Of a stretch of DNA of 64,000 nt, positions 18,941-27,805 are shown one piece after another. The position numbers were made by a program, and so were the translations under genes. Source of the DNA: Azophilus sp965220835 (GTDB taxonomy: Bacteria; Pseudomonadota; Gammaproteobacteria; Pseudomonadales; Azotimanducaceae); contig OZ244842.1 in the NCBI GenBank assembly GCA_965220835.1, positions 4,030,001-4,094,000 on the forward strand, in the 5' to 3' direction. Numbering within the stretch: the first letter of the stretch is position 1; the number at the start of each line of letters is the position of its first letter. The notes beneath the pieces were generated by a model. It worked only from the letters and a program-made list of their open reading frames with translations. It did no database searches and was not told where the DNA came from.

Positions 18941-20958
18941 TGACCAAGTCTGCGTTATCCAGAGAAGAGAGTCTGCGCACCGCACTGGAATTCATGCGTG
19001 AAAACCGCCCTCTGCGGGCCGAGGAAGTCTGTCGCGACTATCTGACCGAGTTCCCGGGTTCCGCGGATCACATGCGACTGCTTGCACACGCACTGACACG
19101 CCAACAGCGATGGTCTGAAGCTGAGGAACAAATCCGGTTTGGCTTGTCTTTGGTGCCGGAGTTTCCTCAGCTGCATGAAGACCTTGGCAGTGTGTTGGCG
19201 ATGCAAGGCAACTTCGAAGGCGCAGTGGCGGCGTTCGAGAAGGCCATCGCGTTGCAACCTGCACTCCCGCTAGCGCACCGCAAACTGGCCCAAGCCTTGG
19301 CGGCACTCGGGCGATCAACTGAAGCAGATGAAGCGTTGCGGACATACGTGGATGCGGATCAAGAGCGCAGCTTGGTTGTTGGCGCCTTGGAACAACTGCG
19401 CGCGGGCGAAGAGGAAAACGCCATCGACGCACTCAAGTCCATCCTGCGCAAGCATCCCCACTCCGTAAACGCCATGCGCCACTTGGCGACGTGCTACCTG
19501 CGCAACAACAACCGTCTTGAAGATGCCGAGGCGTTGGTGCGGCGGGCAACACAGCTGGCGCCTTCGTTTGCGGGAGCGTGGATGACCTTGGCTTCTGTGC
19601 TCATGGAAAAACACAGCGTGATGGAGGCGGTTGATGCTTACCGCGAGGTCACACGCCTTGAGCCGAGAAACTCGGAATCTTGGGCTGGTCTCGCCAACGC
19701 ATACGCAGCTGGCATGTATCCAGAGAAAGCCGCGGAAGCCTTCAGACGTTCCCTAGACCTCAATCCCAACGTTCCAGGTGTCCAGATGGGATACGGACAC
19801 GTTCTCAAGACCATTGGCAGACAGCAAGACGCTCTCAAAGCCTACCGTGCGGCAATTGCCGGCCGCCCGGACTTTGGTGAGGTGTACTGGAGCATGGCCA
19901 ATCTGAAGATCTTTCGCTTTGAGGATCATGAAGTGAACGAGATGCTGAACCAGCTGCAGCAGGACAATCTATCCGACTCAGCTACCGTGCACTTCCACTT
20001 TGCCCTAGGCAAGGCGTTTGAGGACCAGCAGGACTACGATCGCGCCTGGCATCACTACCACACGGGCAATGCGCTTAAGCGAGCAAGCGTCGAACACGAG
20101 CCATTGGACATGCAGCTGAGGTTTGAGTCCATCAAACAGACGTTCAGCGCGGAGTTCTTGCGCAGCAAAACGGGTCAGGGAGACCCGGCTCGTGATCCGA
20201 TCTTCATCGTCGGCTTGCCGCGGTCCGGCAGCACGTTAATCGAACAGATCTTGGCCAGCCACTCGCTGGTAGAAGGCACCTCCGAGCTACCGATAGTGAG
20301 TGGCATTAGCTCGTCCATCGGCCGTTACCGCACGGATGGCAAGCACTTTCCCGAAGCCGTGGCGGATCTACGCGCAAAGGACTGGCGCGCCTACGGCCAA
20401 CAGTATCTTGAAGAAGCAGACCGGCATCGAGTGCTGAAGCGGCCGATGTTCACCGACAAATTGCCCAACAACTACCCATTCGTGGGTTTGATCCACCTCA
20501 TGTTGCCTAATGCCAAGATCATCAACGCCCGCAGGCACCCCTATGATGCCTGTTTGGGCGGCTACAAGCAGCTCTTTGCCCAAGGCCAGAACTTCACCTA
20601 TGACATGTTGGATTTGGCGCACTATTACCAGCAGTACCACGAAATGATGGCCCACTGGCACCAAGCATTGCCCGGCCGAGTGCTGGATGTGCACTACGAG
20701 GAAACGGTCAGCGACCTAGAAACACAGGTGCGCGGCATCCTCGCCCACTGCGGCCTTCCATTTGAGCAATCGTGCTTGCGGTTTTTTGAAAATGATCGGG
20801 CCGTGAAAACAGCCAGCTCCGAGCAAGTGCGCCAACCCATCTACACCAGCGCACTGGGAGCTTGGCGATTCTATGAGCACCACCTGGCATTGTGGCAGGA
20901 ACAGCTCGGCTACATCGTTGACCAGCTGCCGCCCACCGTGCAACGGGCAGGTCAGTAG
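18940..20958 (+). CDS. TPR-repeat sulfotransferase
   Basis: A 672-residue protein. Residues ~10-390 hold about nine tetratricopeptide-like repeats (for example LGSVLAMQGNFEGAVAAFEKAIALQP), and residues ~410-640 a P-loop sulfotransferase domain. The 5'-phosphosulfate loop is PIFIVGLPRSGSTLIEQIL and the 3'-phosphate region NAKIINARRHPYDACLGGYK. It would transfer sulfate from PAPS, with the TPR part choosing the target. No signal peptide is seen, so action is cytoplasmic. ATG overlaps the hydroxylase stop (ATGA), and the 3' end overlaps the convergent propeller gene by 7 bp. Function with hydroxylase and receptor is inferred only. Confidence 0.88.
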   Translation: MTKSALSREESLRTALEFMRENRPLRAEEVCRDYLTEFPGSADHMRLLAHALTRQQRWSEAEEQIRFGLSLVPEFPQLHEDLGSVLAMQGNFEGAVAAFEKAIALQPALPLAHRKLAQALAALGRSTEADEALRTYVDADQERSLVVGALEQLRAGEEENAIDALKSILRKHPHSVNAMRHLATCYLRNNNRLEDAEALVRRATQLAPSFAGAWMTLASVLMEKHSVMEAVDAYREVTRLEPRNSESWAGLANAYAAGMYPEKAAEAFRRSLDLNPNVPGVQMGYGHVLKTIGRQQDALKAYRAAIAGRPDFGEVYWSMANLKIFRFEDHEVNEMLNQLQQDNLSDSATVHFHFALGKAFEDQQDYDRAWHHYHTGNALKRASVEHEPLDMQLRFESIKQTFSAEFLRSKTGQGDPARDPIFIVGLPRSGSTLIEQILASHSLVEGTSELPIVSGISSSIGRYRTDGKHFPEAVADLRAKDWRAYGQQYLEEADRHRVLKRPMFTDKLPNNYPFVGLIHLMLPNAKIINARRHPYDACLGGYKQLFAQGQNFTYDMLDLAHYYQQYHEMMAHWHQALPGRVLDVHYEETVSDLETQVRGILAHCGLPFEQSCLRFFENDRAVKTASSEQVRQPIYTSALGAWRFYEHHLALWQEQLGYIVDQLPPTVQRAGQ

Positions 20959-21872
20959 GGCCAGACCTCAAGCCCGTGGATGGTGTTGCGCACATCCCGG
21001 CTCAACCTGACTGAAACCAAGGTTCTGTTGGCGCGCAGGTCGTACAGCGTCACCGTCGAAGGTGAACTACCGCCCGCAACCACCGTTTCGCTAATGACAC
21101 AGAGGCCGCGGGCGAAACCAGGGCGTGCGACCTGACCGTCGCTAGCCCACAGGTTGGTCATTTCGTCAGCAGTATAGCGAGGTACCCGCATCGCCCGATC
21201 TTCATCACCTTCACCCCGCCCTGTGTAGCGCAGCACGTCGGCTTCACTGTCGTTGAACAGCACGCCGTCACGAAAGGGCTGCGCGTTGTGGGTGCCGGGT
21301 GGCAACGTTACGGCCATGGTGATTGTCCGACCGTTGTAGTGCAGCATGCCTTGGCTGCGCGATCCACCTAGGTACATGCCCTGTTGGTTGCAGTGCACGC
21401 TATTGATGTGCAAGCGGTTGAGCATTAGGGGTCCGCCGTCAGTTGAAGGATCAAACCGTGCTGCCGCAAATCGAAACTGATCTTCTTGAACATGCATGCC
21501 CCAACTGAATGCTTGGTTGTCTAAGTCAAAGCCAAGAATGCAGTCAAAACCGGTTGAGGTGAGGAACAGTGTCCGGCCGTAGCAGGCGATTTCATGGCAG
21601 TGCTTAAGGTAGGGGTTGCGCCACGAACCGACAAGCTCGAAGTCTGGGGTGTAAGCAAAGAGTTCATCGCTGGCGGCGAGGTACACACGGTGGCCGTCAA
21701 AAGCGATACCTCTGAGTCCACGGTCCGCGCCATGCCCGGTCCAGTCGATGTCTTGGGTATTCCAATCCACAACCTGATCAACCTGCTCATTGGCAAGGTC
21801 AATCAGAAAGGCGCCGCCGTGGCTCTCGCCTTGTCGGCTACCGCGTACGACCGAAGTTGCGACCAGCTTCAA
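20952..21872 (-). CDS. Propeller-like protein of unknown function, coupled to the TonB receptor
   Basis: About 306 residues with repeating strand patterns spaced like blades of a beta-propeller (GLRGIAFDGHRVYLAASDELFAY; HEIACYGRTLFLTSTGFDCIL; LHINSVHCNQQGMYLGG). It recalls uncharacterised propeller proteins (DUF4915/TIGR03032 type) found near sulfotransferases, but this is not certain. TTG at 21872 is chosen because it overlaps the TonB receptor stop as TTGA, so the two are translationally coupled. No signal peptide follows from this start. The gene converges on the TPR-sulfotransferase. Confidence 0.6.
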   Translation of the reverse strand: MKLVATSVVRGSRQGESHGGAFLIDLANEQVDQVVDWNTQDIDWTGHGADRGLRGIAFDGHRVYLAASDELFAYTPDFELVGSWRNPYLKHCHEIACYGRTLFLTSTGFDCILGFDLDNQAFSWGMHVQEDQFRFAAARFDPSTDGGPLMLNRLHINSVHCNQQGMYLGGSRSQGMLHYNGRTITMAVTLPPGTHNAQPFRDGVLFNDSEADVLRYTGRGEGDEDRAMRVPRYTADEMTNLWASDGQVARPGFARGLCVISETVVAGGSSPSTVTLYDLRANRTLVSVRLSRDVRNTIHGLEVWPY

Positions 21873-24331
21873 CGTTGGCCGAAGGCCTTCTTGAGCGTGA
21901 GCCAAACCGTACGCGGCCGGTCGAGCGCGCGCAGGTTGTGCCAGCGAGGATCGCCAAAGAGATCCGCATTGTCGTTGTCAAACGTGTCCACCCAACTGTA
22001 GGTTTGCTGGTCAAAGAGGTTCTCGACAAACAACTGGGCACTCCAGCCATTGTCATAGTGCTCGTAGGTCAGGGACAGATTGCTGTAATCCCATGATTCC
22101 GCCAAGCCTTGCCGATCATTGGCCAGTATCGAGCCGGTGGAATTCCAAGTTTCTGATTGGTAGGCGATATCGTAGTAAATGGAGAAACTGCCCCCTGCCA
22201 CATCGGGCACGGTGTAAGTGACCCCAAGGAAGGCCTTTTCCTCTGGCGAGCCGGGCATGGGCATGCCATCACGAATATTCAAGCTAGTTGGGTCATTCGG
22301 ATCAAAAAAATCGCCAGAGAACTCCGGGTCAGCGAAGAACAGCGATGCGGATATCGCCAACTGATCCGTTGCCTGCCAATCCGCCTGCACCTCCACGCCC
22401 TTGGTTTCAGCGTTTTCCGCATTGACCTTTCCGTTCAACCACCAAGTGCCGTTGATGCTGAATGTTTCGGACTGGTAGTCTGACCATTCCATGTAGAACG
22501 CGGATACGTTGAGCTGCAGGGTGTTTTCAAGCCAGTGGCTCTTCAGACCAATCTCGTAGTTGTCGAGAAAATCAGGGTCGTATTCCTGCGGCACTAACCC
22601 TGTCGCCGCTGCGCGGGGGCTGTTCTGCCCGCCAAGGCGAAAACCTTGGCTGAACAGCGCATAGACCATGCGATCATCGTCTATCTGGTAGCGCGCACCT
22701 AGCTTGTAGATGACGTCGCTGTTGTCGCCTTTGCCGTTAAATGAACCATCCGATTCGAACCCCCCGGCAAACCCCGGTGAATTGCCCCCAACGAATCCCG
22801 GCAGGCCCTGTGGGAACTGGAAGCTCTCGAATTCATCCCGCTCGAACTTGGCCCAGCGCGCGCCGGCGGACAGCGTTAGCTTGTCCGTCAAGTCATAGTC
22901 AAACTCGCCGAACACGGCCAACTGCTCAACACTGCGATCCAAGGTGTTGGAGTAGCCTATGTCAGTTGGCGGCAGTGGGTACTCGATGGCGTCGTTGCCA
23001 GCGTTGTAGTAGGCGTAGGCATTGGCAGCCGAAAAGGCCGTTGTACCGGAAAAGCCCGGCACATGGGTGTAGTAGAACCAGTCGTCGTATATGTCCTCAT
23101 AGTAGGCGCCCACAACCCAGTGAAAGCGACTGCCACGGTCTTGCTTTGACGTTAGTCGAACTTCTATCGAATCCCGTTCCTGATTTTGGTCGTTGACGAT
23201 GCTCGCGGGCAGGTAGTTGTTGTAATACAAAGGGAATTTATTGAAGTTTGCGTAGCTCGGATCGCCGGCGTTGTACAGCTCCACATAAAGCCCATAGTTG
23301 AATCGGTCACGTGATTGGGAGTATGTGTTGCGATCCAACTCATAGACAATGTTGCGTTCGAAGTGCGCATAAGTCATGGATAGATCAGCGAAGCCCAGGT
23401 CGCCGTCGATGGTGAGCGCTGCGGAGTACCAATCCTCATCGCGATACTCATCGACAAATCGCGTGATCTTGTAATCCCCCAGCAAGGGGTCTGTTTCCCA
23501 GCTTCCATCGCTCGCGCTGTGTTCTGTGACGACCGCCAACAGGGCCTGCCATCGTTCGCTGGCATTCCACTTGAATGCAAGTCGGCCGCCATGCAACTCC
23601 CACTCATTGAAGTTGTCTTCAACGACGTCGGCATTGTCAAAATTGCCGGCCAAGCTTGACCCCAGCACGTTATCAACATAGCCGCCATGACTTTTCGTAT
23701 AGCCAACCAAGCGCATCGACAACAGGTCATCCACCAATGGCAGGTTTAGCACGCCAGCGCCTTCGTAGCTGGAGTCTCCCCCGCGCGTATCGGCAAAGGA
23801 ACCCTCGAATTCACCATAGGCGCCATCAAAATCTGGCTTGTTGGTGATCATGCGAATGGTGCCGGTCTGTGAACTGGACCCGAATAGCGTGCCTTGGGGC
23901 CCCGGCAATGACTCGATGCGTTGCATGTCCACTGAACTGGGGCCCACTTGTTGGGAGATGCTGGTCATGGGCTGTTCGTCGAGGTAAACAGCCACTTGGG
24001 AATCCGTTCGAAACTGGTCTGAACCGGTGGAGACGCCGCGCATTACCAATTGGTTGCGCCCTGGCTTGGTGGCCTGCATGTAAACGCTGGGGAGTGCGCG
24101 CACGTAGTCCTCCATCGAGTCCATTCCCATGCGCGCAATGTCATCCTCGGTGAAGGCACTGATGCTCTGGGCCACGTCCTGAAGTTCGGACTCGCGCTTG
24201 GTAGCCGTGACAATGACCTCCTCGATGGTTGACTGCTCGGCAGCGTTTGCATGCACTGGGGAAACAATTGCCCCAATAGCAGCCGCCAATGGCGTCAGCT
24301 TGAAACCACTGGCGTTAAACGGCTTACTCAC
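21869..24331 (-). CDS. TonB-dependent outer-membrane receptor
   Basis: An intact 820-residue receptor. A signal-peptide-like N-terminus (SKPFNASGFKLTPLAAAIGA) leads to a TonB-box-like EEVIVTATKRESE, the plug domain with RIESLPGPQGTLFGSSSQTG, and a long aromatic-rich barrel ending VWLTLKKAFGQR. It imports a ligand with energy from TonB-ExbBD; the CirA-like sequence does not fix the ligand. GTG at 24331 follows GGGGGAGAAAACC. Its stop overlaps the start of the propeller gene (TTGA). With the hydroxylase and sulfotransferase genes it makes a compact four-gene locus. Confidence 0.93.
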   Translation of the reverse strand: MSKPFNASGFKLTPLAAAIGAIVSPVHANAAEQSTIEEVIVTATKRESELQDVAQSISAFTEDDIARMGMDSMEDYVRALPSVYMQATKPGRNQLVMRGVSTGSDQFRTDSQVAVYLDEQPMTSISQQVGPSSVDMQRIESLPGPQGTLFGSSSQTGTIRMITNKPDFDGAYGEFEGSFADTRGGDSSYEGAGVLNLPLVDDLLSMRLVGYTKSHGGYVDNVLGSSLAGNFDNADVVEDNFNEWELHGGRLAFKWNASERWQALLAVVTEHSASDGSWETDPLLGDYKITRFVDEYRDEDWYSAALTIDGDLGFADLSMTYAHFERNIVYELDRNTYSQSRDRFNYGLYVELYNAGDPSYANFNKFPLYYNNYLPASIVNDQNQERDSIEVRLTSKQDRGSRFHWVVGAYYEDIYDDWFYYTHVPGFSGTTAFSAANAYAYYNAGNDAIEYPLPPTDIGYSNTLDRSVEQLAVFGEFDYDLTDKLTLSAGARWAKFERDEFESFQFPQGLPGFVGGNSPGFAGGFESDGSFNGKGDNSDVIYKLGARYQIDDDRMVYALFSQGFRLGGQNSPRAAATGLVPQEYDPDFLDNYEIGLKSHWLENTLQLNVSAFYMEWSDYQSETFSINGTWWLNGKVNAENAETKGVEVQADWQATDQLAISASLFFADPEFSGDFFDPNDPTSLNIRDGMPMPGSPEEKAFLGVTYTVPDVAGGSFSIYYDIAYQSETWNSTGSILANDRQGLAESWDYSNLSLTYEHYDNGWSAQLFVENLFDQQTYSWVDTFDNDNADLFGDPRWHNLRALDRPRTVWLTLKKAFGQR

Positions 24332-24821
24332 GGTTTTCTCCCCCAACCAGACGCTAGCCCTGAGTAACCTAGCACAAGCATCTTGCTCGGACAATTGAAG
24401 TGAATGGAAGTGAATTGAGGCCGACGTTAGCCCGCAAGAGGCATGAACACGCGCCCCCCCATCCACACTCACCTCACTCATGAGTAAGCCCAACTTATCG
24501 CGGTGGTTGCAGCGCTGTGAGGCAGTGGCTTCCCACTCGAAGCAGTAATCCGCAAAGCCGCTCAAAGCCCCGCGCTCTTGGCCGAGGAATGTCGCCAAGT
24601 GTCCCAGATTACCTCACCTTCACGAGGCTAAGAGGGGTGCGGTCAGGCGCGGCTAGTTGCCGCAGAGCTAGCCAGCCCAGACGGGCGTGAGCAAGTAGGC
24701 GAGGAAGACGGCGACAGCCAGCAGGCTGGGGCGGTCCAAACGGGTTCTAAGCGTTTTCATGGGCGGGGAATTTAGCGGCAGGAGGGCAGTTCGGGTAAGA
24801 CTGAATAGCCATATGCTTATG
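24332..24821. other. Spacer upstream of the TonB receptor
   Basis: About 490 bp between two minus-strand genes. It should contain the receptor promoter, but no clear -35/-10 pair was found. One tiny hydrophobic ORF is listed separately. No repeats were seen. Confidence 0.6.
24668..24760 (-). CDS. Possible 30-residue single-helix membrane peptide
   Basis: MKTLRTRLDRPSLL then AVAVFLAYLLTPVWAG and a stop: a basic N-terminus followed by one hydrophobic helix, the shape of small membrane proteins. It lies 61 bp after yeiH on the same strand. No ribosome site is evident, so it may be chance. Confidence 0.25.
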   Translation of the reverse strand: MKTLRTRLDRPSLLAVAVFLAYLLTPVWAG

Positions 24822-25787
24822 CTAGCGGAGCAACACCAGCACAAGGGCGAACGGCACGACAGCCAGCCACAGGCCAATGCCGAGCACGAGGCTGGATCGC
24901 GACAGCTTGCCGAGGCTGGCCCGGTCGAATTCCAATCCGATAAGGCCCAGCGCAATCACCAGTAGGGTCTTGCTAACGAAGCCGATGCCCTGCGTGACCG
25001 GTTCGCTGATTTCGACGGCGCCACCGATCGCGGCTGCGGCCACAAACAGCACAATGAAAGGCGGAACCCTCAGTTTCGCTTCACGCTTGGCAAAGATCAG
25101 GCTTGCCGCGAAGGCCAGCGGGATCAGCCACAGCGCTCGCCCAAGCTTGACCGTGGTCGCCACTGCAGCGGCCTCGTCACCGTAGATTGCGGCGGTTGCC
25201 ACCACCGAACTGGTATCGTGAATGGCCAGCGCCACCCAAGCTCCGAAGGTCTCCTGGCTTAGGTCAAGCCACGCGCCGATGGTAGGAAAGGTGAACAAGG
25301 CCAAGGCATTGAGCAGAAAGACGATGACGGTTGCCGCCGCCAACTGATGGGGCTTGGCGCCCACCACGGGGGCAAGGGTGGCAATGGCGGTTGCTCCGCA
25401 GATCGCCGTGCCGCTGGCCAGCAAAGTGGACTCAACGCGGTCGCTGCGGATCAGCCGCGCAATGCCCCATCCCAGGATCAGCGTCGTCAGCACGTAGGCG
25501 CCTACCGTCACGCCATAGTCGGCGGAAACGCTCAACACTTGGTCGAAGCCCAAGGTCAGGCCCAGCAACACCACGGCGGTTTGTAAGCTCATGGTGCCGA
25601 GCCGCATGCTGCGCCGGATCGGGTTGACGTCAAGGCCAAGACGAGCCACTAACCCACCCAACAAGGCAACGGCGGGGTTTTGCAGCGCGATGCCGAAGCC
25701 GAGAGCGACAAGCACGCAGAACCACGCGGCCAGAAGAGTCATGGGCCGGCGGTTTGGGGCGTTGGCGTATCCGGAGGGATCGGGCAT
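24822..25787 (-). CDS. yeiH: YeiH/UPF0324 family putative sulfate exporter
   Basis: A 321-residue integral membrane protein with about ten hydrophobic segments. Family features include LLGLTLGFDQVL, ASGTAICGATAIATLAPVV and IHDTSSVVATAAIYG. Members of PF03601 are annotated as putative sulfate exporters; direct evidence is scarce, so the substrate is provisional. ATG at 25787 gives the usual short polar N-terminus. Two GTG codons a few positions upstream could also serve. Nothing nearby explains its role, though sulfate export would suit a neighbourhood with a sulfotransferase. Confidence 0.8.
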   Translation of the reverse strand: MPDPSGYANAPNRRPMTLLAAWFCVLVALGFGIALQNPAVALLGGLVARLGLDVNPIRRSMRLGTMSLQTAVVLLGLTLGFDQVLSVSADYGVTVGAYVLTTLILGWGIARLIRSDRVESTLLASGTAICGATAIATLAPVVGAKPHQLAAATVIVFLLNALALFTFPTIGAWLDLSQETFGAWVALAIHDTSSVVATAAIYGDEAAAVATTVKLGRALWLIPLAFAASLIFAKREAKLRVPPFIVLFVAAAAIGGAVEISEPVTQGIGFVSKTLLVIALGLIGLEFDRASLGKLSRSSLVLGIGLWLAVVPFALVLVLLR

Positions 25788-26025
25788 AGGGTTTTCACCA
25801 TACACCACCAGCAGACCCGGCGCTGACTGGAAGCTCGCTGCACAGGCTGAGCCGAGGCCGGGCCGGTCTGACTCAAACCTAGGTTAAAGGTCGGTAGCAA
25901 GATCAGCGCCACTCAGTCCCGCGGCACGTGTTGGTGGGCTGCCACTGACGCCGAGGTTTAGGGTTGGCAAAGCACTGGGTTAACTCGGTTAACATGCCGC
26001 GACTTGGCAGTAATGGAGCAAGATT

Positions 26026-26697
26026 GTGAACTTGGCGGGCAAAACAGCGATAGTCACCGGTGCCGCCGGCGTTCTGGGGGCGGCGGTGGCCCAAGAGTGC
26101 CAAGCGCAAGGGGCGCAGACGGTCCTGATCGACGTGGTGACGGGTTTCGCCGATGGCTCCGGCGCGCGTCTTGAACTGGACCTCACCGATGCCGCTGCCG
26201 TGGCTGAAGCGATTGCCGGCGTCGGCGAGTTTGACGTGGTCTGCAACATCGCCGGCGGCTTCGACATGGGGCCGAAGGTGTTTGAAATCACCGACGCCCA
26301 TTGGAGCGACCTGTTCGACATCAACGTCACCACGCTGCGCAACATGCTCAGCGCATCCCTGCCCAATCTGGTGGCCCAGGGCCGGGGCAGCGTCGTCAAC
26401 GTCGGCGCCTTGGGCGCCTTGCAAGGCTTGGCCTCCATGGGTGCCTACACGGCGGCCAAGTCGGCAGTGATGCGGCTCACTGAAGCCGCTTCCGAAGAGG
26501 TGCGTCATCAAGGCGTCAACGTCAATGCCGTGTTGCCCAGCCTGATCGACACGCCGCGCAATCGGGCCGACATGCCGAAGGCCGATTACAGCACCTGGGT
26601 GGCCCCGGGAAGCCTCGCCAAAGTGATCTGCTTTCTCGCCTCCGATGCGGCGGCCGACATCCACGGGGCACTGATTCCCGTTCGAGGACGGGTTTGA
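26026..26697 (+). CDS. SDR-family oxidoreductase
   Basis: A 223-residue NAD(P)-dependent dehydrogenase/reductase. The cofactor motif is TGAAGVLG and the catalytic site YTAAK is intact (AYTAAKSAVMRLTEAASEEV), with NVNAVLPSLIDTPRNR after it. GTG at 26026 has GGAG about 10 nt upstream. It lies 150 bp before hpaH on the same strand, with a hairpin repeat in between. The substrate is not predictable. Confidence 0.9.
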   Translation: MNLAGKTAIVTGAAGVLGAAVAQECQAQGAQTVLIDVVTGFADGSGARLELDLTDAAAVAEAIAGVGEFDVVCNIAGGFDMGPKVFEITDAHWSDLFDINVTTLRNMLSASLPNLVAQGRGSVVNVGALGALQGLASMGAYTAAKSAVMRLTEAASEEVRHQGVNVNAVLPSLIDTPRNRADMPKADYSTWVAPGSLAKVICFLASDAAADIHGALIPVRGRV

Positions 26698-26724
26698 CTC
26701 GCAAGTCCTCAGCCGGGGGTTGCA

Positions 26725-26797
26725 GCGAGGGCGGGACGCCCTTGAGGCGTCCTTCGTTCGAGACCGCGCCCCCGGCTCGAGGGCGTCCCGCCCTCGC
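26725..26797. repeat. REP-like palindromic element, copy 2
   Basis: Two 22-base arms, 26725-26746 and 26776-26797, are inverted copies with one mismatch (core GAGGGCGGGACGCCC). The 29-nt loop contains CCTTCGTTCGAG, the reverse complement of the motif in copy 1 at 12674-12741. It sits between an SDR gene and hpaH and would fold into a strong hairpin in the transcript. Confidence 0.8.
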
Positions 26798-26848
26798 CTC
26801 GAACCCGGGTTGCTTTGTGGAACCCGAAATGGCCTCGCTGAGCCAGCC

Positions 26849-27652
26849 GTGTTGACCCAAGCTGAAGTCGAAGCTGCCGCCCAAGCGCTGCATGCGGCGG
26901 AACGGTCCCGGACGCAGATTCGCCCGCTCAGTTTTCGTCATCCGCAGATGAACTTGGATGACGCCTACGCCATTCAGCAGGCTTGGGTGGCCATCAAGTT
27001 GGGCGAGGGTCGCCGGGTGCGGGGCCGCAAGGTCGGCTTGACCTCGCGCGCCATGCAGCAGGCCATGCGGATCGACGAGCCGGACTTCGGCACCCTGCTC
27101 GATGACATGTTCTTTGCAGCCGGCGAGCCCATCGAAGCGGCCCAATTCACCGATCCACGCTTGGAGGTGGAGCTTGCCTTTGTGCTGCGCGATCGCTTGG
27201 CCGGCGCCGAAGTGACGCTGACGGACGTGCTCAACGCCACCGATCACGTCATTCCTGCGGTGGAGATCATCGCCGCCCGCAGCCAGCGCGTGGATGCCCA
27301 GACCGGCCAGCCGCGCACCATCTTCGACACCATCGCGGACAACGCCGCCAATGCCGGCTTGGTGCTCGGCGGCCGTCCCGTGCGCCCCTTGGACGTGGAC
27401 TTGCGCTGGGTCAGCGCCCTGCTGTTCAAGAACGGCGTCATTGAGGAAAGTGGCGTTGCCGCCGCGGTGCTCAACCATCCAGCCAACGGCCTGGTCTGGC
27501 TGGCCCGTCGGCTGGCGGCCCATGACATTGCGTTGGAGCCCGATGATGTGGTGCTGTCCGGCTCCTTCACCCGCCCGGTGCCCATCACTGCCGGCGATGT
27601 CTTCCATGTGGATTACGGGGCGCTGGGCAGCTTTGCCGTGCCCTTTTGTTGA
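26849..27652 (+). CDS. hpaH: 2-oxo-hept-4-ene-1,7-dioate hydratase (HpaH-like)
   Basis: Adds water to 2-oxo-hept-4-ene-1,7-dioate in the homoprotocatechuate (4-hydroxyphenylacetate) meta-cleavage pathway. The 267 residues follow E. coli HpaH closely: QIRPLSFRHPQMNLDDAYAIQ, GRKVGLTSRAMQ, PDFGTLLDDMFF, RLEVELAFVL, FDTIADNAANAGLVLGGRP and GSFTRPVP. GTG at 26849 is chosen because upstream in-frame sequence belongs to the hairpin repeat; TTG at 26852 is an alternative. No other hpa genes are in the window, but paaABCDE is 3 kb away, so aromatic acid breakdown is a shared theme. Confidence 0.88.
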   Translation: MLTQAEVEAAAQALHAAERSRTQIRPLSFRHPQMNLDDAYAIQQAWVAIKLGEGRRVRGRKVGLTSRAMQQAMRIDEPDFGTLLDDMFFAAGEPIEAAQFTDPRLEVELAFVLRDRLAGAEVTLTDVLNATDHVIPAVEIIAARSQRVDAQTGQPRTIFDTIADNAANAGLVLGGRPVRPLDVDLRWVSALLFKNGVIEESGVAAAVLNHPANGLVWLARRLAAHDIALEPDDVVLSGSFTRPVPITAGDVFHVDYGALGSFAVPFC

Positions 27653-27716
27653 CTGGCGCTGTTGACCGGCGCTAATGCCGCGAAGTCCCGGTTGAATGAG
27701 GCGGGGTTACCCGGTT

Positions 27717-27735
27717 CGAGGGCAGCTTGCCCTCG
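27717..27735. repeat. Short perfect hairpin between hpaH and trxB
   Basis: CGAGGGCAGCTTGCCCTCG: 8-bp arms and a 3-nt loop, between two convergent genes. It resembles the stem of the REP-like family but has a different loop. There is no T-run on either strand, so it is not a textbook terminator. Confidence 0.6.
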
Positions 27736-27805
27736 GACGGCGCGTATCGCCGTTCCTAATGTAATGGCCTAGCGACCAAAACCCACTTATTTGCGGGATA
27801 GGGCA

